Source: Roseimaritima multifibrata
GTDB lineage: Bacteria; Planctomycetota; Planctomycetia; Pirellulales; Pirellulaceae
Direction: 5' to 3'
Assembly (NCBI RefSeq): GCF_007741495.1
Contig: NZ_CP036262.1
Coordinates: forward strand, 1,488,001-1,552,000
Length of the DNA stretch: 64,000 nt
The translations under genes and the position numbers were made by a program. The notes under the pieces are model-generated. The model saw only the letters and a list, made by a program, of their open reading frames with translations, ran no database searches and had not been told where the DNA came from. Shown here one piece after another: positions 17,536 through 26,332 of the stretch; position 1 is the first letter of the stretch; every line of letters begins with the position of its first letter.

Positions 17536-19125
17536 ATGAAGTTCCGATTGTTAATGGCTTTTGCCCTCGGGCTAGCGTGTTTAGACGTCGCCTCTTCCGC
17601 AGAAGAGGCTTCCACACGAAGGCCCAACATCGTCCTCGTGATGGCTGACGATCTGGGGTGGTCCGATGTGGGGTGCTACGGTGGAGAGATCCGCACGCCG
17701 CAAATCGACTCGCTGGCCCGAGACGGGATGCGATTCACTCAGTTCTATAACAATGCGATTTGCGGACCGACGCGGGCATCCCTGCTTACGGGCCTCTACT
17801 GCCAGCAGGTTGGCCATCGGGGCGATCGTTGGAATGAGCCCAAGAACTTTGACAAGTGCGCCACAATCGCGGAACTGCTGCAGGCCGGCGGATACCGTAC
17901 GATGATGGTCGGGAAATGGCAGGGTCGTGACTTGGCAGTCGATCGGGGGTTCGATCGTTTTTTCGGTCCCATGTGTCAGGCAAAGATCAGTTACTTCCAC
18001 CAGGTCGCGAAGAATCCTTTCCGACTCGACCGCGATCACTGGAAACTCCCTTCGGATTTCTATCTTACGGACGCGATCAACGAATTCGCGGTTCAATTTC
18101 TCGATGAGGCGGTCGGGCAATCCCAGCCCTTCTTCCTCTACGTGTCGCACATCGCTCCGCACTGGCCATTGCATGCTCGCGAAACGGACATCGCGGCCTA
18201 TCGGCAGCAGTACCGGGAATCTGGCTGGGACCAATGGCGGCAACGACGTCTCCGGAAGCAACGCGAGTTGGGGGTCATCCCTGCTAACTGGGAAATGTCC
18301 CCTCGGCCGGCAAACATTCACGATTGGTCTGCAGACACGAACAAGGATTGGCAAGCCGAACGCATGGCGGCGTACGCCGCTCAAGTGGAGGCGATCGACC
18401 GCGGCCTGGGAGAGCTTCTGCAGATAATCCAGAACTCTGGTCAAGCCGACAACACTCTGGTGATGTTCCTCTCGGACAACGGGGCCGCTCCGGACGGCGG
18501 ACTGAATCCAACGACCGGCGGCTTTGGGTTCACGCCCAAGACGCGGAACGATCGCTGGCGAAAGGACGGGGAGCCAATCCGCCCAGGCAGCGGTCCAGGC
18601 AATCCGCCCGGTCCGCACGATACCTTTGCCGCCTACGGATTGGCGTGGGCCAACCTCAGCAACACGCCCTTGCGTGGGACTAAACAGACCGGCTACGAAG
18701 GCGGCATTTGCACCCCGCTGGTCGCCCGCTGGCCTGGGGAGATTCGCAGTCGCGGAGAGGTTACGAATCAGGTGGGGCATGTGATCGATATCATGGCGAC
18801 GTGCCTGGACGTCGCAGACGTAAAGTATCCCACGGAGTTTAACGACCGCAGGCTTTTGCCGATGGAAGGAAAGAGCCTACTGCCGATCCTCCAGGGGCAT
18901 GACCGCGACGGGCATGAGGTGCTTTGTTGGAGTGTGCCGAAGCACCACGTCGTCCGCATGGGGCGATGGAAAGCCGTCCAGCCAAGGAGTGGGGGCGCAT
19001 GGCAACTCTTTGATCTCGAAGCCGACGGCACGGAGACCGTTGACTTGGCCGAGCAGCAGCCGGAGCGAACGCGAGGGCTTGCCGATCGGTTTCACCAGTG
19101 GCGTCAACGTGTAGAAGCTCGATGA
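17536..19125 (+). CDS. secreted sulfatase (formylglycine-dependent)
   Basis: This 529-residue type I sulfatase removes sulfate from a sulfated glycan or similar ester in the periplasm or outside. Residues 1-22 are a signal peptide ending S-S-A. NIVLVMADDLGW supplies the metal-binding Asp pair (Asp38, Asp39). The modification motif C-G-P-T-R at 76-80 continues ASLLTG, so Cys76 would be oxidised to formylglycine. A second metal site is VMFLSDNGAAPDGG. AAGAAGGG lies upstream of the ATG. The substrate cannot be told. It forms a sulfatase / DUF1080 / sulfatase cluster. No formylglycine-generating enzyme is in the window. Confidence 0.94.
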   Translation: MKFRLLMAFALGLACLDVASSAEEASTRRPNIVLVMADDLGWSDVGCYGGEIRTPQIDSLARDGMRFTQFYNNAICGPTRASLLTGLYCQQVGHRGDRWNEPKNFDKCATIAELLQAGGYRTMMVGKWQGRDLAVDRGFDRFFGPMCQAKISYFHQVAKNPFRLDRDHWKLPSDFYLTDAINEFAVQFLDEAVGQSQPFFLYVSHIAPHWPLHARETDIAAYRQQYRESGWDQWRQRRLRKQRELGVIPANWEMSPRPANIHDWSADTNKDWQAERMAAYAAQVEAIDRGLGELLQIIQNSGQADNTLVMFLSDNGAAPDGGLNPTTGGFGFTPKTRNDRWRKDGEPIRPGSGPGNPPGPHDTFAAYGLAWANLSNTPLRGTKQTGYEGGICTPLVARWPGEIRSRGEVTNQVGHVIDIMATCLDVADVKYPTEFNDRRLLPMEGKSLLPILQGHDRDGHEVLCWSVPKHHVVRMGRWKAVQPRSGGAWQLFDLEADGTETVDLAEQQPERTRGLADRFHQWRQRVEAR

Positions 19126-19149
19126 TGAAATGACACCGACGTGGATTGC

Positions 19150-19215
19150 ACACCTCGTTACGAAGTTATTGATCCCGCCGAAGCTCAAGTCTCTCATGCC
19201 TTACAGCGATGCGAT
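19150..19215 (+). pseudogene. possible remnant of another HUH transposase N-terminus
   Basis: One plus-strand frame reads YEVIDPAEAQVSHALQRC, similar to the N-terminus of a common planctomycete transposase (DP-x-E-V-x-x-x-H-x-x-x-R-C). Only this fragment remains, between the sulfatase and the DUF1080 gene. The match is from memory and short. Confidence 0.3.
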
Positions 19216-19392
19216 CAAGGGCTTTCCCGTGCAATGCATGAGGACTTTACTTCGATCTGTGCCGCGATGGCTGAAGCACCAGAGATATGTTGTCGCACCG
19301 GTGTGGAAGGCCGGACCGACGACGTGGCTGAGCGCGAAAATCGAACTCGCCCAGCACTCAAGGTCAGCCTCCCCGTGAACGTTCCAAACAAC

Positions 19393-20952
19393 CTATTTGG
19401 CTTGCATCGTTTTGGGAGCGTAGAGCTCTTTGACGCCCTCTTCTAATCCATAGAGATGTTCCACTTCCTCGCCGTTAAGCACACGGTCAAAGACGGCTAA
19501 GTCGTCCATGTGCCCCACGTACGAGGCCCCCAGAACCATCAACACAGAGGCTGGGTCCCAGTCAAACGTCAAGTCCCAGTCTTCGATGGACCCCATCAAC
19601 TTGCCATTAAGATATAAACGTCCCGATGGCTTGGCGTTTCGGTTGTTGATGTTCTCGAGTGTAAAGACCACGTGCGTCCACGATTCGCGCGAGAACGACG
19701 GTTTTTCCACTTGTACCATCGGACGCTCATCGAAGGGGATATCGGCCCAAGAAACATTGTTCGGATTCCAAATCGAGGACAGAGGACGAATCGCATAACG
19801 GAAATAGCGTGGCGTTTCGTCTTTGGAGAACTCCAAAAAAATGAAACCCTTGTCGCCGCTGTCTCCGACGATTTGGATCGGATCACAATACCCCGGCTCA
19901 AGGTCTTTGTCGGGATCGAGTCTCAACCAAGCCGACACGGTTGAGTTCCACTCTTTGCCGTTGTAGTCCAGTACCCCTGAGTTGGTGAAAATCGGTTGGA
20001 ACCGGCCCTTCTTTGTAAAATGAAGCGATCCGCCGTAGCGTCCTGACTCTGACTCAATTTTGCCCTCCTCCGTGGGTTTGGCGCGGTGCAGCTGTTTTCC
20101 TGCCCGCACGTAACACGTTCGATCTCCTCGCGAGAAATCTGCATCCAATCCTTGGTCAAAGGAGGCGTGTAGCGTCAACGAATTCGATAGATCGGACTTC
20201 TTTTCTTCTGAGGCCTGCAATATCTCGTCCGCTTCGTCCGCTGGGATGTCACGCACAAAAAGATTTCGCCAGCGAATCTCGCCACCATGGGTTTGTAACA
20301 TGATCGGTCCGGTTGCTGGGAGCGACTGGTCGCGATCCCAATAGTTCTCCATCACGGCGCCGTCGACCACCAAGCAATCGTTCAACCAGACCCAGGTGCG
20401 GTCACTGACTTGGCGGATTCGCACTTGATTCCATTCGCCCAACGGATTGTCGGCGAACACCAGCGGGTCACGCCCTGAATTGCCTGGCGTGTTGTTAAAT
20501 AATGCTCCTGAACCGAGGTGAGGTTTCCGGGTCGGCCTTTTAGGATCGAAGGTTTGATGCCAGTCCCAAATTTGAACCTGCGGTATGCCACGCAAATAGA
20601 TCCCGCTATCCGCTTTGGCGATCGTCTTGTATTCAATGAGGAATTCGATGTCACCGAACTCTTCTTCACTGGTGGCATAGGGGCCATGCCCATTGTTGAC
20701 CAATTCACCGTTTTCAATACGCCAGTGCTGGGAGAACTCCTCCCGCTGAGCCTTCAGGCTCGCCTCCTTCTTCTCACCGCTCAACTTGGTTACCAGGTGT
20801 GGGTTCAAACCGTACCATCCGGAGAGGTCCTGCGCATTGAAAATCGCCCGGAACCCTTCGGGGGGATTGAGGTCGGGCTCCGCGGCACAGGTAATCAGGG
20901 GCGAGAGAATGACGGCGATCACCATCGCCAACGATGCAAAATTGCGGGTCAT
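19393..20952 (-). CDS. secreted DUF1080 and LamG-like two-domain protein
   Basis: The product is 519 residues. A signal peptide (ASLAMVIAVILSPLITCAA) is followed by a DUF1080 / 3-keto-disaccharide hydrolase-like domain (residues about 30-240: GFRAIFNAQDLSGWYG, WRIENGELVNNG, DIEFLIEYKTIAKADSGIYL). Then comes a concanavalin-A-like LamG/pentraxin domain (about 255-505: SLTLHASFDQGLDADF, WLRLDPDKD, TYEnd DDLAVFDRVLNGEEVEHLYGL). Both folds bind or act on carbohydrate. The ATG at 20952 is preferred; a TTG six codons upstream extends the frame. It is divergent from the 21143 sulfatase and convergent with the 17536 sulfatase, consistent with one sulfated-polysaccharide locus. The enzymatic role is inferred. 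Confidence 0.85.
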   Translation of the reverse strand: MTRNFASLAMVIAVILSPLITCAAEPDLNPPEGFRAIFNAQDLSGWYGLNPHLVTKLSGEKKEASLKAQREEFSQHWRIENGELVNNGHGPYATSEEEFGDIEFLIEYKTIAKADSGIYLRGIPQVQIWDWHQTFDPKRPTRKPHLGSGALFNNTPGNSGRDPLVFADNPLGEWNQVRIRQVSDRTWVWLNDCLVVDGAVMENYWDRDQSLPATGPIMLQTHGGEIRWRNLFVRDIPADEADEILQASEEKKSDLSNSLTLHASFDQGLDADFSRGDRTCYVRAGKQLHRAKPTEEGKIESESGRYGGSLHFTKKGRFQPIFTNSGVLDYNGKEWNSTVSAWLRLDPDKDLEPGYCDPIQIVGDSGDKGFIFLEFSKDETPRYFRYAIRPLSSIWNPNNVSWADIPFDERPMVQVEKPSFSRESWTHVVFTLENINNRNAKPSGRLYLNGKLMGSIEDWDLTFDWDPASVLMVLGASYVGHMDDLAVFDRVLNGEEVEHLYGLEEGVKELYAPKTMQAK

Positions 20953-21142
20953 GTTTCGGGGCCTATGCAATTTTTATGAAATCATACGAAGAGGAAGAAT
21001 TGTAACTGAAACTTTCCCTTTGAACCCACGGGAGAACGAACGTTTTGAGGACTTTGGCTTTTCTTTGCCCGGATCGAGTGAATCAGAATCGATGATTTCA
21101 GCGATCACGAAAAGGGATTAAGATCAGGAGAAACACAAAACT

Positions 21143-22633
21143 ATGGTGAAAGCTATGAAAATGAGAAAACGGACAACAATCATTACAGCGTTCTTGCTGG
21201 TGGGAGCGGCAATCCCGGCGGTGTCGGCAGATTCGCAAAACAAACCGGCAAGGCCGAATATTGTCCTGGTCATGGCGGATGATCTTGGGGGACGCGATTT
21301 GCCAGCGTACGGCAATCGTTTTAACGAGACACCCAATATTGATCGCTTGGCCGTACAAGGAACCGTGTTTCACAACGCTTACGCCGCCCCCGTCTGTTCG
21401 GCGACGCGGGCGAGTATCCAGTCGGGGCAATATCCCGCTCGGGTCGGGATCTTTGATTTTATCCCGGGACACTGGCGTCCCTTCGAAAAAGTGATTGCCC
21501 CCAAGCACAGGACCCAGCACTTGCCGGAAGATATTGTGACCCTTGGCGATGTGATGCAAAGTGCCGGGTACAAGACTGGATATTTCGGGAAATGGCACCT
21601 CAATAACGGCCGTGAAAATTTACCGAACACCCGTGGCTACGAATTCGCACACATGTATGCAGGCGGCGGATTCTATGCGCCCAAATTTGTACCCCCATAC
21701 GATGCCGGTGGCGACAAGCGTCTGAGCAACCAACTGACGGAAATGAGCATTGACTTCATGAAGGAAAACAAGGACCAGCCATTCTTTCTCTTTCTCTCTC
21801 ACTACGACGTGCATGTGCAGTTGGATGCTGACAAAGACCTGATCGATAAGTATTTGGATAAGAAAAAGACCCCCGACTATCCTGGCAACGCCGTCTATGC
21901 CGCGATGATCGAGCACGTGGACAATAGCGTTGGCGACATGATGCAAGCGACCGATGAATTGGGACTGACAGACAATACCATTTTCATTTTCTATTCTGAC
22001 AACGGCGGAGTAGACAATCGCTTCGACAACGTTCCATTGTTGACCGGCAAGGGGAAAGCGGCTTATCCAGAAGGACATCCCCTGACATATATCGCTACAT
22101 CAAACACACCGTTACGCGCAGGAAAGGGGACGCTCTATGAAGGGGGCATCCGAGTGCCGTTAATTGTGCGTTGGCCTGGGAAAGTAGCTTCAGGTGCCAC
22201 CTCCGAGGCGATTGTGTCGAGTGTCGATTTCTATCCCACGTTTTTGGATTTGGTCCAAGGGAAAGCACCCGAGAAACAAGTCCTCGATGGCTTCTCCATG
22301 CTTCCCGCGTTGACCAAAAACAAGTTCGACACGGAACGCGAGCTGTTTACTCACTATCCGGTCTTCCACCACGAGCAACCGATGTCGGCATTGAGGAAAG
22401 GGGACTGGAAGATTGTGCAGAATCTGGTGTCGGGAGAATTCGAACTGTTTAACCTGAAATATGACGTCAACGAAATGACCGACCTGAAATTCAGTTACGC
22501 AGAAAAAACCGCTGAAATGAAAAAGGCCCTGGCGAAGTGGCAAAGTGACACGAACGCACAAAATCCGGTGCCAAATCCGGACTTCGATCCAAGCAAACGT
22601 TACGAATGGGGAACCCACCCCGACCGGAAGTAA
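21143..22633 (+). CDS. secreted sulfatase, C-S-A-T-R type
   Basis: This 496-residue type I sulfatase has a signal peptide (ITAFLLVGAAIPAVSA, residues 13-29). NIVLVMADDLGG holds the metal Asp pair (Asp46, Asp47). The formylglycine motif is C-S-A-T-R (Cys85), with Ala in place of the usual Pro, a variant known in bacterial sulfatases. IFIFYSDNGGVDN is the second metal site, and LRAGKGTLYEGGIRVP is the conserved loop. CAGGAGA lies about 11 bases before the ATG. It probably works with the neighbouring sulfatase and DUF1080 protein on sulfated glycans. A RAYT unit begins 47 bases after its stop. Confidence 0.93.
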   Translation: MVKAMKMRKRTTIITAFLLVGAAIPAVSADSQNKPARPNIVLVMADDLGGRDLPAYGNRFNETPNIDRLAVQGTVFHNAYAAPVCSATRASIQSGQYPARVGIFDFIPGHWRPFEKVIAPKHRTQHLPEDIVTLGDVMQSAGYKTGYFGKWHLNNGRENLPNTRGYEFAHMYAGGGFYAPKFVPPYDAGGDKRLSNQLTEMSIDFMKENKDQPFFLFLSHYDVHVQLDADKDLIDKYLDKKKTPDYPGNAVYAAMIEHVDNSVGDMMQATDELGLTDNTIFIFYSDNGGVDNRFDNVPLLTGKGKAAYPEGHPLTYIATSNTPLRAGKGTLYEGGIRVPLIVRWPGKVASGATSEAIVSSVDFYPTFLDLVQGKAPEKQVLDGFSMLPALTKNKFDTERELFTHYPVFHHEQPMSALRKGDWKIVQNLVSGEFELFNLKYDVNEMTDLKFSYAEKTAEMKKALAKWQSDTNAQNPVPNPDFDPSKRYEWGTHPDRK

Positions 22634-22679
22634 ACTTTTCGGCATAGTCCCACGTAGGCGAACCTCCCGCGACATGAGG

Positions 22680-22707
22680 CATCAAAGGGGTCAGGCCTCT
22701 TTGATTG
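22680..22707. repeat. left REP-like end of RAYT unit 2
   Basis: ATCAAAGGGGTCAGGCCTCT followed by TTGAT forms a palindrome with ATCAAAG and CTTTGAT arms, immediately upstream of the RAYT gene. Its inverted partner is at 23429. Confidence 0.7.
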
Positions 22708-22734
22708 TTGATTGGTTTTTCTTAGGATGCATCG

Positions 22735-23436
22735 ATGCCAAGATCACCACGAGCTGACGAAGCGGGCGGGTTGTATCACGTCCTGAACCGCGCAAACATG
22801 CGATTGCCGATCTTTAAGAAGGAGCTTGATTATGTTGCCTTCGAGAAGATCCTGCATGAGGCCTTAGCGATTCATCAAATCGAACTTTATTGCTTCCAGC
22901 TGATGCCGAACCACTACCATCTCGTGCTTCGGCCGCTTGTGGATGGAGAAATGAGTCGGTTCATGGGCTGGGTCGGTGGTACGCACACAATGCGTTATCA
23001 TTCGCATTACCACACCAGTGGTCAGGGACACTTGTACCAGCAGCGTTACAAAAGCTTTCCCATCCAGGATGACGATCACTTTTTTGTTGTTTGTCGATAC
23101 GTTGAACGCAACGCTTTGCGAGCTGAAATGGTCGTTCGGGCCGAGGATTGGCGATGGGGATCTCTCTGGCATTGGTTGCAGAAACCTCCGGTGGAGCCGA
23201 AGCTGCTTTCCCCATGGCCGATTTCGCGGCTTCCCAACTGGGTCGATCGAGTCAACGAGCCGCTTACGCAATCCGAGCTCGATGCGGTTCGTTTGTCAGC
23301 GCAGCGAGGAAGACCGCTGGGCGATGAAGGCTGGGTAAATACCATTGCCAGACGGCTCAAACTCGAATCAACAATGCGCCCTCGAGGCCGGCCAAGAGTC
23401 CGTTTTCCCAAGCAATCTCAGAACAAAAAGGCCTGA
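22735..23436 (+). CDS. REP-associated tyrosine transposase (RAYT, HUH/Y1)
   Basis: This intact 233-residue protein is homologous to the one at 4653. MPRSPRADEAGGLYHVLNRAN is the family start, LMPNHYHLVLRP holds the H-x-H metal pair, HLYQQRYKSFPIQDDDHFFVV is the conserved core, and RYVERNALRAEMV contains the probable catalytic Tyr. It ends in the basic stretch RPRGRPRVRFPK. Well-conserved REP palindromes flank the gene as an inverted pair (22680 and 23429), so 22680-23447 is a complete REP-RAYT unit. Part of its 3' half is almost identical to 26042-26298, which suggests recent local copying. Confidence 0.93.
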   Translation: MPRSPRADEAGGLYHVLNRANMRLPIFKKELDYVAFEKILHEALAIHQIELYCFQLMPNHYHLVLRPLVDGEMSRFMGWVGGTHTMRYHSHYHTSGQGHLYQQRYKSFPIQDDDHFFVVCRYVERNALRAEMVVRAEDWRWGSLWHWLQKPPVEPKLLSPWPISRLPNWVDRVNEPLTQSELDAVRLSAQRGRPLGDEGWVNTIARRLKLESTMRPRGRPRVRFPKQSQNKKA

Positions 23437-23447
23437 CCCCTTTGATC
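23429..23447. repeat. right REP-like end of RAYT unit 2
   Basis: AGGCCTGACCCCTTTGATC overlaps the transposase stop and is the reverse complement of the left-end core at 22680. Confidence 0.7.
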
Positions 23448-23704
23448 GCACCCTGCTTCAAGTGAGAGACGCAGCTAGTGATGTTGCCATATTTCTAGTT
23501 GGAAATGGATGGTCCCAGCTCACTCCGACGCTATTTGAATGCTAGTGTTGAGTACTCTTGTCTCCTGCAAAATGGATTTTTGAACGCACCTTGGTTGCTG
23601 TACGCTTCGAGTTCCGGTGCGGTTTCCCCTTATTAGCCACGGTTTTAAGTTCGCCCATGACTGATTTTTTCTGTGCGTCACCGGTTCTTTGCGAGAGAGG
23701 ATTG

Positions 23705-25324
23705 ATGTCGGTGGTCGGAATCCGTCGAATGGCTCGACGGCTTGCCTTGTACGGCGTGGCGTTTACCCTCATCGTGGCCGCTTCTTCAGGATCGTCCGAT
23801 GCTGCGGATCGCGGTTCATCAACGGATCAGGCAGCCACCAGCCCGCCGGGCAATCCGCCCCAAAGCGTCAGCCGAGCGGATGTCGACGCGGCCCTTCGAC
23901 TCATTCCCGAACGTGTGGAGGCGATGCGTCAGAAAAGCGGTGTGCCCGGTTTGGCGGTCGCCATCGTGTTCGACGACGAGGTTGTTTACTCCGCAGGCTT
24001 TGGCGTGCGCAAACTCGGCAGCGACGACCTGGTCGGACCGGACACGGTCTTTCAGATTGCCTCGTTGTCGAAGGCGCTGAGCGCCACGGTAGTTGCCGGG
24101 GTCGTCGGCGACGGCACAATCGCCTGGAACGACCCGATTGTTGAGAACTTCCCGGGCTTCGTGCTTTCGGACTCCTATGTCACTCAGCGCGTCACCTATG
24201 CCGACCTCTTTACTCATCGTAGCGGCTTGCCCGCGCACGCGGGGGACCTACTCGAAGATCTCGGCTTCGACCGCCAGCAGGTTTTGACGCGACTCTTTCG
24301 TCAGCCACTCTCTCCGTTCCGCGGCCAGCACCTTTATACCAACTTTGGGCTAACCGCCGCCGCCGAGGCCGCCGCTGTCGCTGCAGAAACCCGATGGGAC
24401 GAATTGATGGAGGACAAGTTGTTCGCCCCCGCCCAGATGAGCAACTCGTCGGCCCGGTTCGACGATTACCTCGCCGCGGACGACCGGGCGGTACCGCACC
24501 AACGCGACATCCACGGCAACTGGATCGTGACGACGAACCAGCGTGATCCCGACGCGCAGTCGCCCGCCGGGGGCGTGTCGTCGACTGCCAACGATCTCGG
24601 CCAGTGGCTACGCCTGCAACTTGCTGGCGGTGAACTCAACGGCCAACGAATCATCGACCCGACGGCACTGCTCACCATGCAGACGCCGCACAGCATTAGC
24701 GGTCCACCGAACAATCCGAGTGCCCACACGAACCTGTACGGACTCGGTATGGGGATCAGCGTCCGTGACGATGGATATACCACTTGGTCTCATTCAGGAG
24801 CATTTCTGCTCGGGACCGGGACGAACTTCTCCATGATCCCGGGACAGCGTCTTGGGGTGGTGACGCTCACCAACGGCCAGCCTGTTGGGCTCGCAGAGGC
24901 GACGTCGGAGACAATACTCGACCTGATCGTCGACGGCGAAGTCGCGCGAGATTGGCTCGGCGGGTACATGGGCCGGTTCGCGGAACTCTACGAATCGGAC
25001 ACCCCGACCGACTGGACCGCGAGCGTTGCCGACCCGATTCCACCATCGCCATTGTTGACCTACGCCGGCACGTACGACAACGACTACTACGGTCCCATGA
25101 CCGTCGATGACTCGACCGGGATCCTGGTGATGACGCTCGGGCCTAAATCGATGACGTTCGACTTGACTCCCCATGACGGTGACACCTTCCTCTTCACTCC
25201 GCCCGGTGAGAATTCGGTCGGGCCGACAGGGATCACTTTTGACGTCAAGGACGGACAATCGGTCTCGGCGACAGCGGAATTTTACGACATGACCGGCCTC
25301 GGTACCTGGACCCGACAAGACTGA
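23705..25324 (+). CDS. exported serine hydrolase, beta-lactamase/DD-peptidase fold
   Basis: This protein of 539 residues is counted from the ATG at 23705, which follows GAGAGAGG; the frame opens upstream at 23558 but without a good start. A signal peptide (LALYGVAFTLIVAASSG) precedes a class C beta-lactamase-like domain. S-x-x-K is SLSK (Ser120, Lys123), Y-x-N is YTN in HLYTNFGL, and the third box is HSGAFLLGTGT (H-S-G). A C-terminal beta-barrel extension (about 440-539) resembles the DUF3471 lipocalin-like tail of such enzymes. Members act as esterases, D-aminopeptidases or peptidoglycan hydrolases, so the substrate is unassigned. Codon usage is GC-rich like the neighbouring core genes. Confidence 0.92.
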   Translation: MSVVGIRRMARRLALYGVAFTLIVAASSGSSDAADRGSSTDQAATSPPGNPPQSVSRADVDAALRLIPERVEAMRQKSGVPGLAVAIVFDDEVVYSAGFGVRKLGSDDLVGPDTVFQIASLSKALSATVVAGVVGDGTIAWNDPIVENFPGFVLSDSYVTQRVTYADLFTHRSGLPAHAGDLLEDLGFDRQQVLTRLFRQPLSPFRGQHLYTNFGLTAAAEAAAVAAETRWDELMEDKLFAPAQMSNSSARFDDYLAADDRAVPHQRDIHGNWIVTTNQRDPDAQSPAGGVSSTANDLGQWLRLQLAGGELNGQRIIDPTALLTMQTPHSISGPPNNPSAHTNLYGLGMGISVRDDGYTTWSHSGAFLLGTGTNFSMIPGQRLGVVTLTNGQPVGLAEATSETILDLIVDGEVARDWLGGYMGRFAELYESDTPTDWTASVADPIPPSPLLTYAGTYDNDYYGPMTVDDSTGILVMTLGPKSMTFDLTPHDGDTFLFTPPGENSVGPTGITFDVKDGQSVSATAEFYDMTGLGTWTRQD

Positions 25325-25408
25325 CCAAGTCGCATTTTTTGCCCTGAAAGGACGCAGCATTACAGCCTTGGGGAACGCCCAAGGATTGAATACCCAAGGT
25401 CCAAAAAC

Positions 25409-25426
25409 GCCCTGACCCCTTTGATT
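25409..25426. repeat. REP-like half element
   Basis: GCCCTGACCCCTTTGATT lies downstream of the serine hydrolase and has no transposase attached. It matches the right end of RAYT unit 2. Confidence 0.6.
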
Positions 25427-25482
25427 GTACGTGCGTTTTCCACCACGCATTACGATCCACATGCCCGAGTAATGTATTCACG

Positions 25483-25689
25483 ATGAGTCGTACCCCATCT
25501 AGAATAGTCTTTGAAAAGCAGGTCGACGGTCGAAAAGCAACCTGTGAAGTCAATTGTTTCGATGACGGAAGTGCTTGCCTGTCCGGAGAAGGCATTGACA
25601 GTTGGATTTTTGAGTTCACCGATGAAGCCATGGAGAGGGCTATCGTAAAGGCTGAAAGTCAGGGTTTTGTTCGCGTGACCAAAGAGTGA
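25483..25689 (+). CDS. small conserved-looking hypothetical protein
   Basis: This 68-residue acidic protein is not recognised. It alternates beta-like segments (RIVFEKQVDGRKATCEVNCF, GIDSWIFEFTDEA) with a C-terminal helix (MERAIVKAESQGFVRV), a balanced composition more like a real gene than a shadow frame. It starts at an ATG without a strong ribosome-binding site, between two REP-containing stretches. It could be a small cytoplasmic protein or a remnant of a larger one. Confidence 0.5.
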   Translation: MSRTPSRIVFEKQVDGRKATCEVNCFDDGSACLSGEGIDSWIFEFTDEAMERAIVKAESQGFVRVTKE

Positions 25690-25770
25690 TCGTGCGCCTC
25701 CTGGCAACCGATCAAAGGGGGCAAAGAAAACGCCGCAAGAAACCGGTTGTGAATGAAAGAGTCCTACAGA

Positions 25771-25816
25771 GGCATCAAAGGGGTCAAGGCATCAAAGGGG
25801 TCAGGCCTCTTTGATT
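25771..25816. repeat. two tandem REP-like elements
   Basis: GGCATCAAAGGGGTCA occurs twice in tandem (25771 and 25788). The second copy continues into GGCCTCTTTGATT and completes the palindrome. They form the left end of a third, deleted RAYT unit. Confidence 0.65.
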
Positions 25817-25846
25817 TGACCGGTTTATCTGTCTTGCACGCAACCT

Positions 25847-25937
25847 CATGCCGTCGCGTTCGCGACTTTTAAGGTGCTAGGGGGCATGTTCCTGGGACTT
25901 GCGTCCCAGGCTTTCGCATGCCGTCGCGTTCGCGACT
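25847..25937. repeat. direct repeat with hairpins, inserted in RAYT unit 3
   Basis: A 21-nt sequence containing the short palindrome GTCGCGTTCGCGAC occurs at 25847-25867 and again at 25917-25937. Between them lies a perfect hairpin, CCTGGGAC at 25891-25898 and GTCCCAGG at 25903-25910. The block replaces the 5' part of the RAYT gene and looks like a small structured element or an insertion/deletion scar. Confidence 0.55.
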
Positions 25938-26018
25938 GTGCCCTTTCGAAGAGAATTGTATTCGTGGTGAATAAGTGCATCGCCCATATCACCCACAAAA
26001 TCTTCTGAGGAGGCCATT

Positions 26019-26298
26019 TTTGTTGATTGTCGATAGGTTGAACGCAACGCTTTGCGAGCCGAAGCTGCTTTCCCCATGGCCGATATCGCGGCTTCCCAAC
26101 TGGGTCGATCGAGTCAACGAGCCGCTTACGCAATCCGAGCTCGATGCGGTTCGTTTGTCAGCGCAGCGAGGAAGACCGCTGGGCGATGAAGGCTGGGTAA
26201 ATACCATTGCCAGACGGCTCAAACTCGAATCAACAATGCGCCCTCGAGGCCGGCCAAGAATCCGTTTTCCCAAGCAATCTCAAAACAAAGAGGCCTGA
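26019..26298 (+). pseudogene. internally deleted RAYT copy
   Basis: This is nearly identical to two parts of the RAYT at 22735: a 43-base block around its YVERN codons, then everything from about 23196 to the stop, with the 70 bases between deleted. The codon for the probable catalytic Tyr (TAC) is TAG here, and the 5' half including H-x-H is missing. The REP ends remain on both sides, so a functional transposase could still recognise the unit as a non-autonomous derivative. Confidence 0.85.
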
Positions 26299-26332
26299 CC
26301 CCTTTGATCGCACCTGACCCCTTTGATCGCAC
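26291..26332. repeat. two tandem REP-like right ends
   Basis: CCTGACCCCTTTGATCGCAC occurs twice in a row directly after the RAYT remnant, and the second copy touches the stop of the PEP-CTERM gene. Confidence 0.65.

Noticed and set aside
17581-18780. 399-codon frame antisense to the sulfatase
   Set aside because: It is entirely complementary to a gene with complete sulfatase motifs and GC-rich codon bias; the antisense translation has none.
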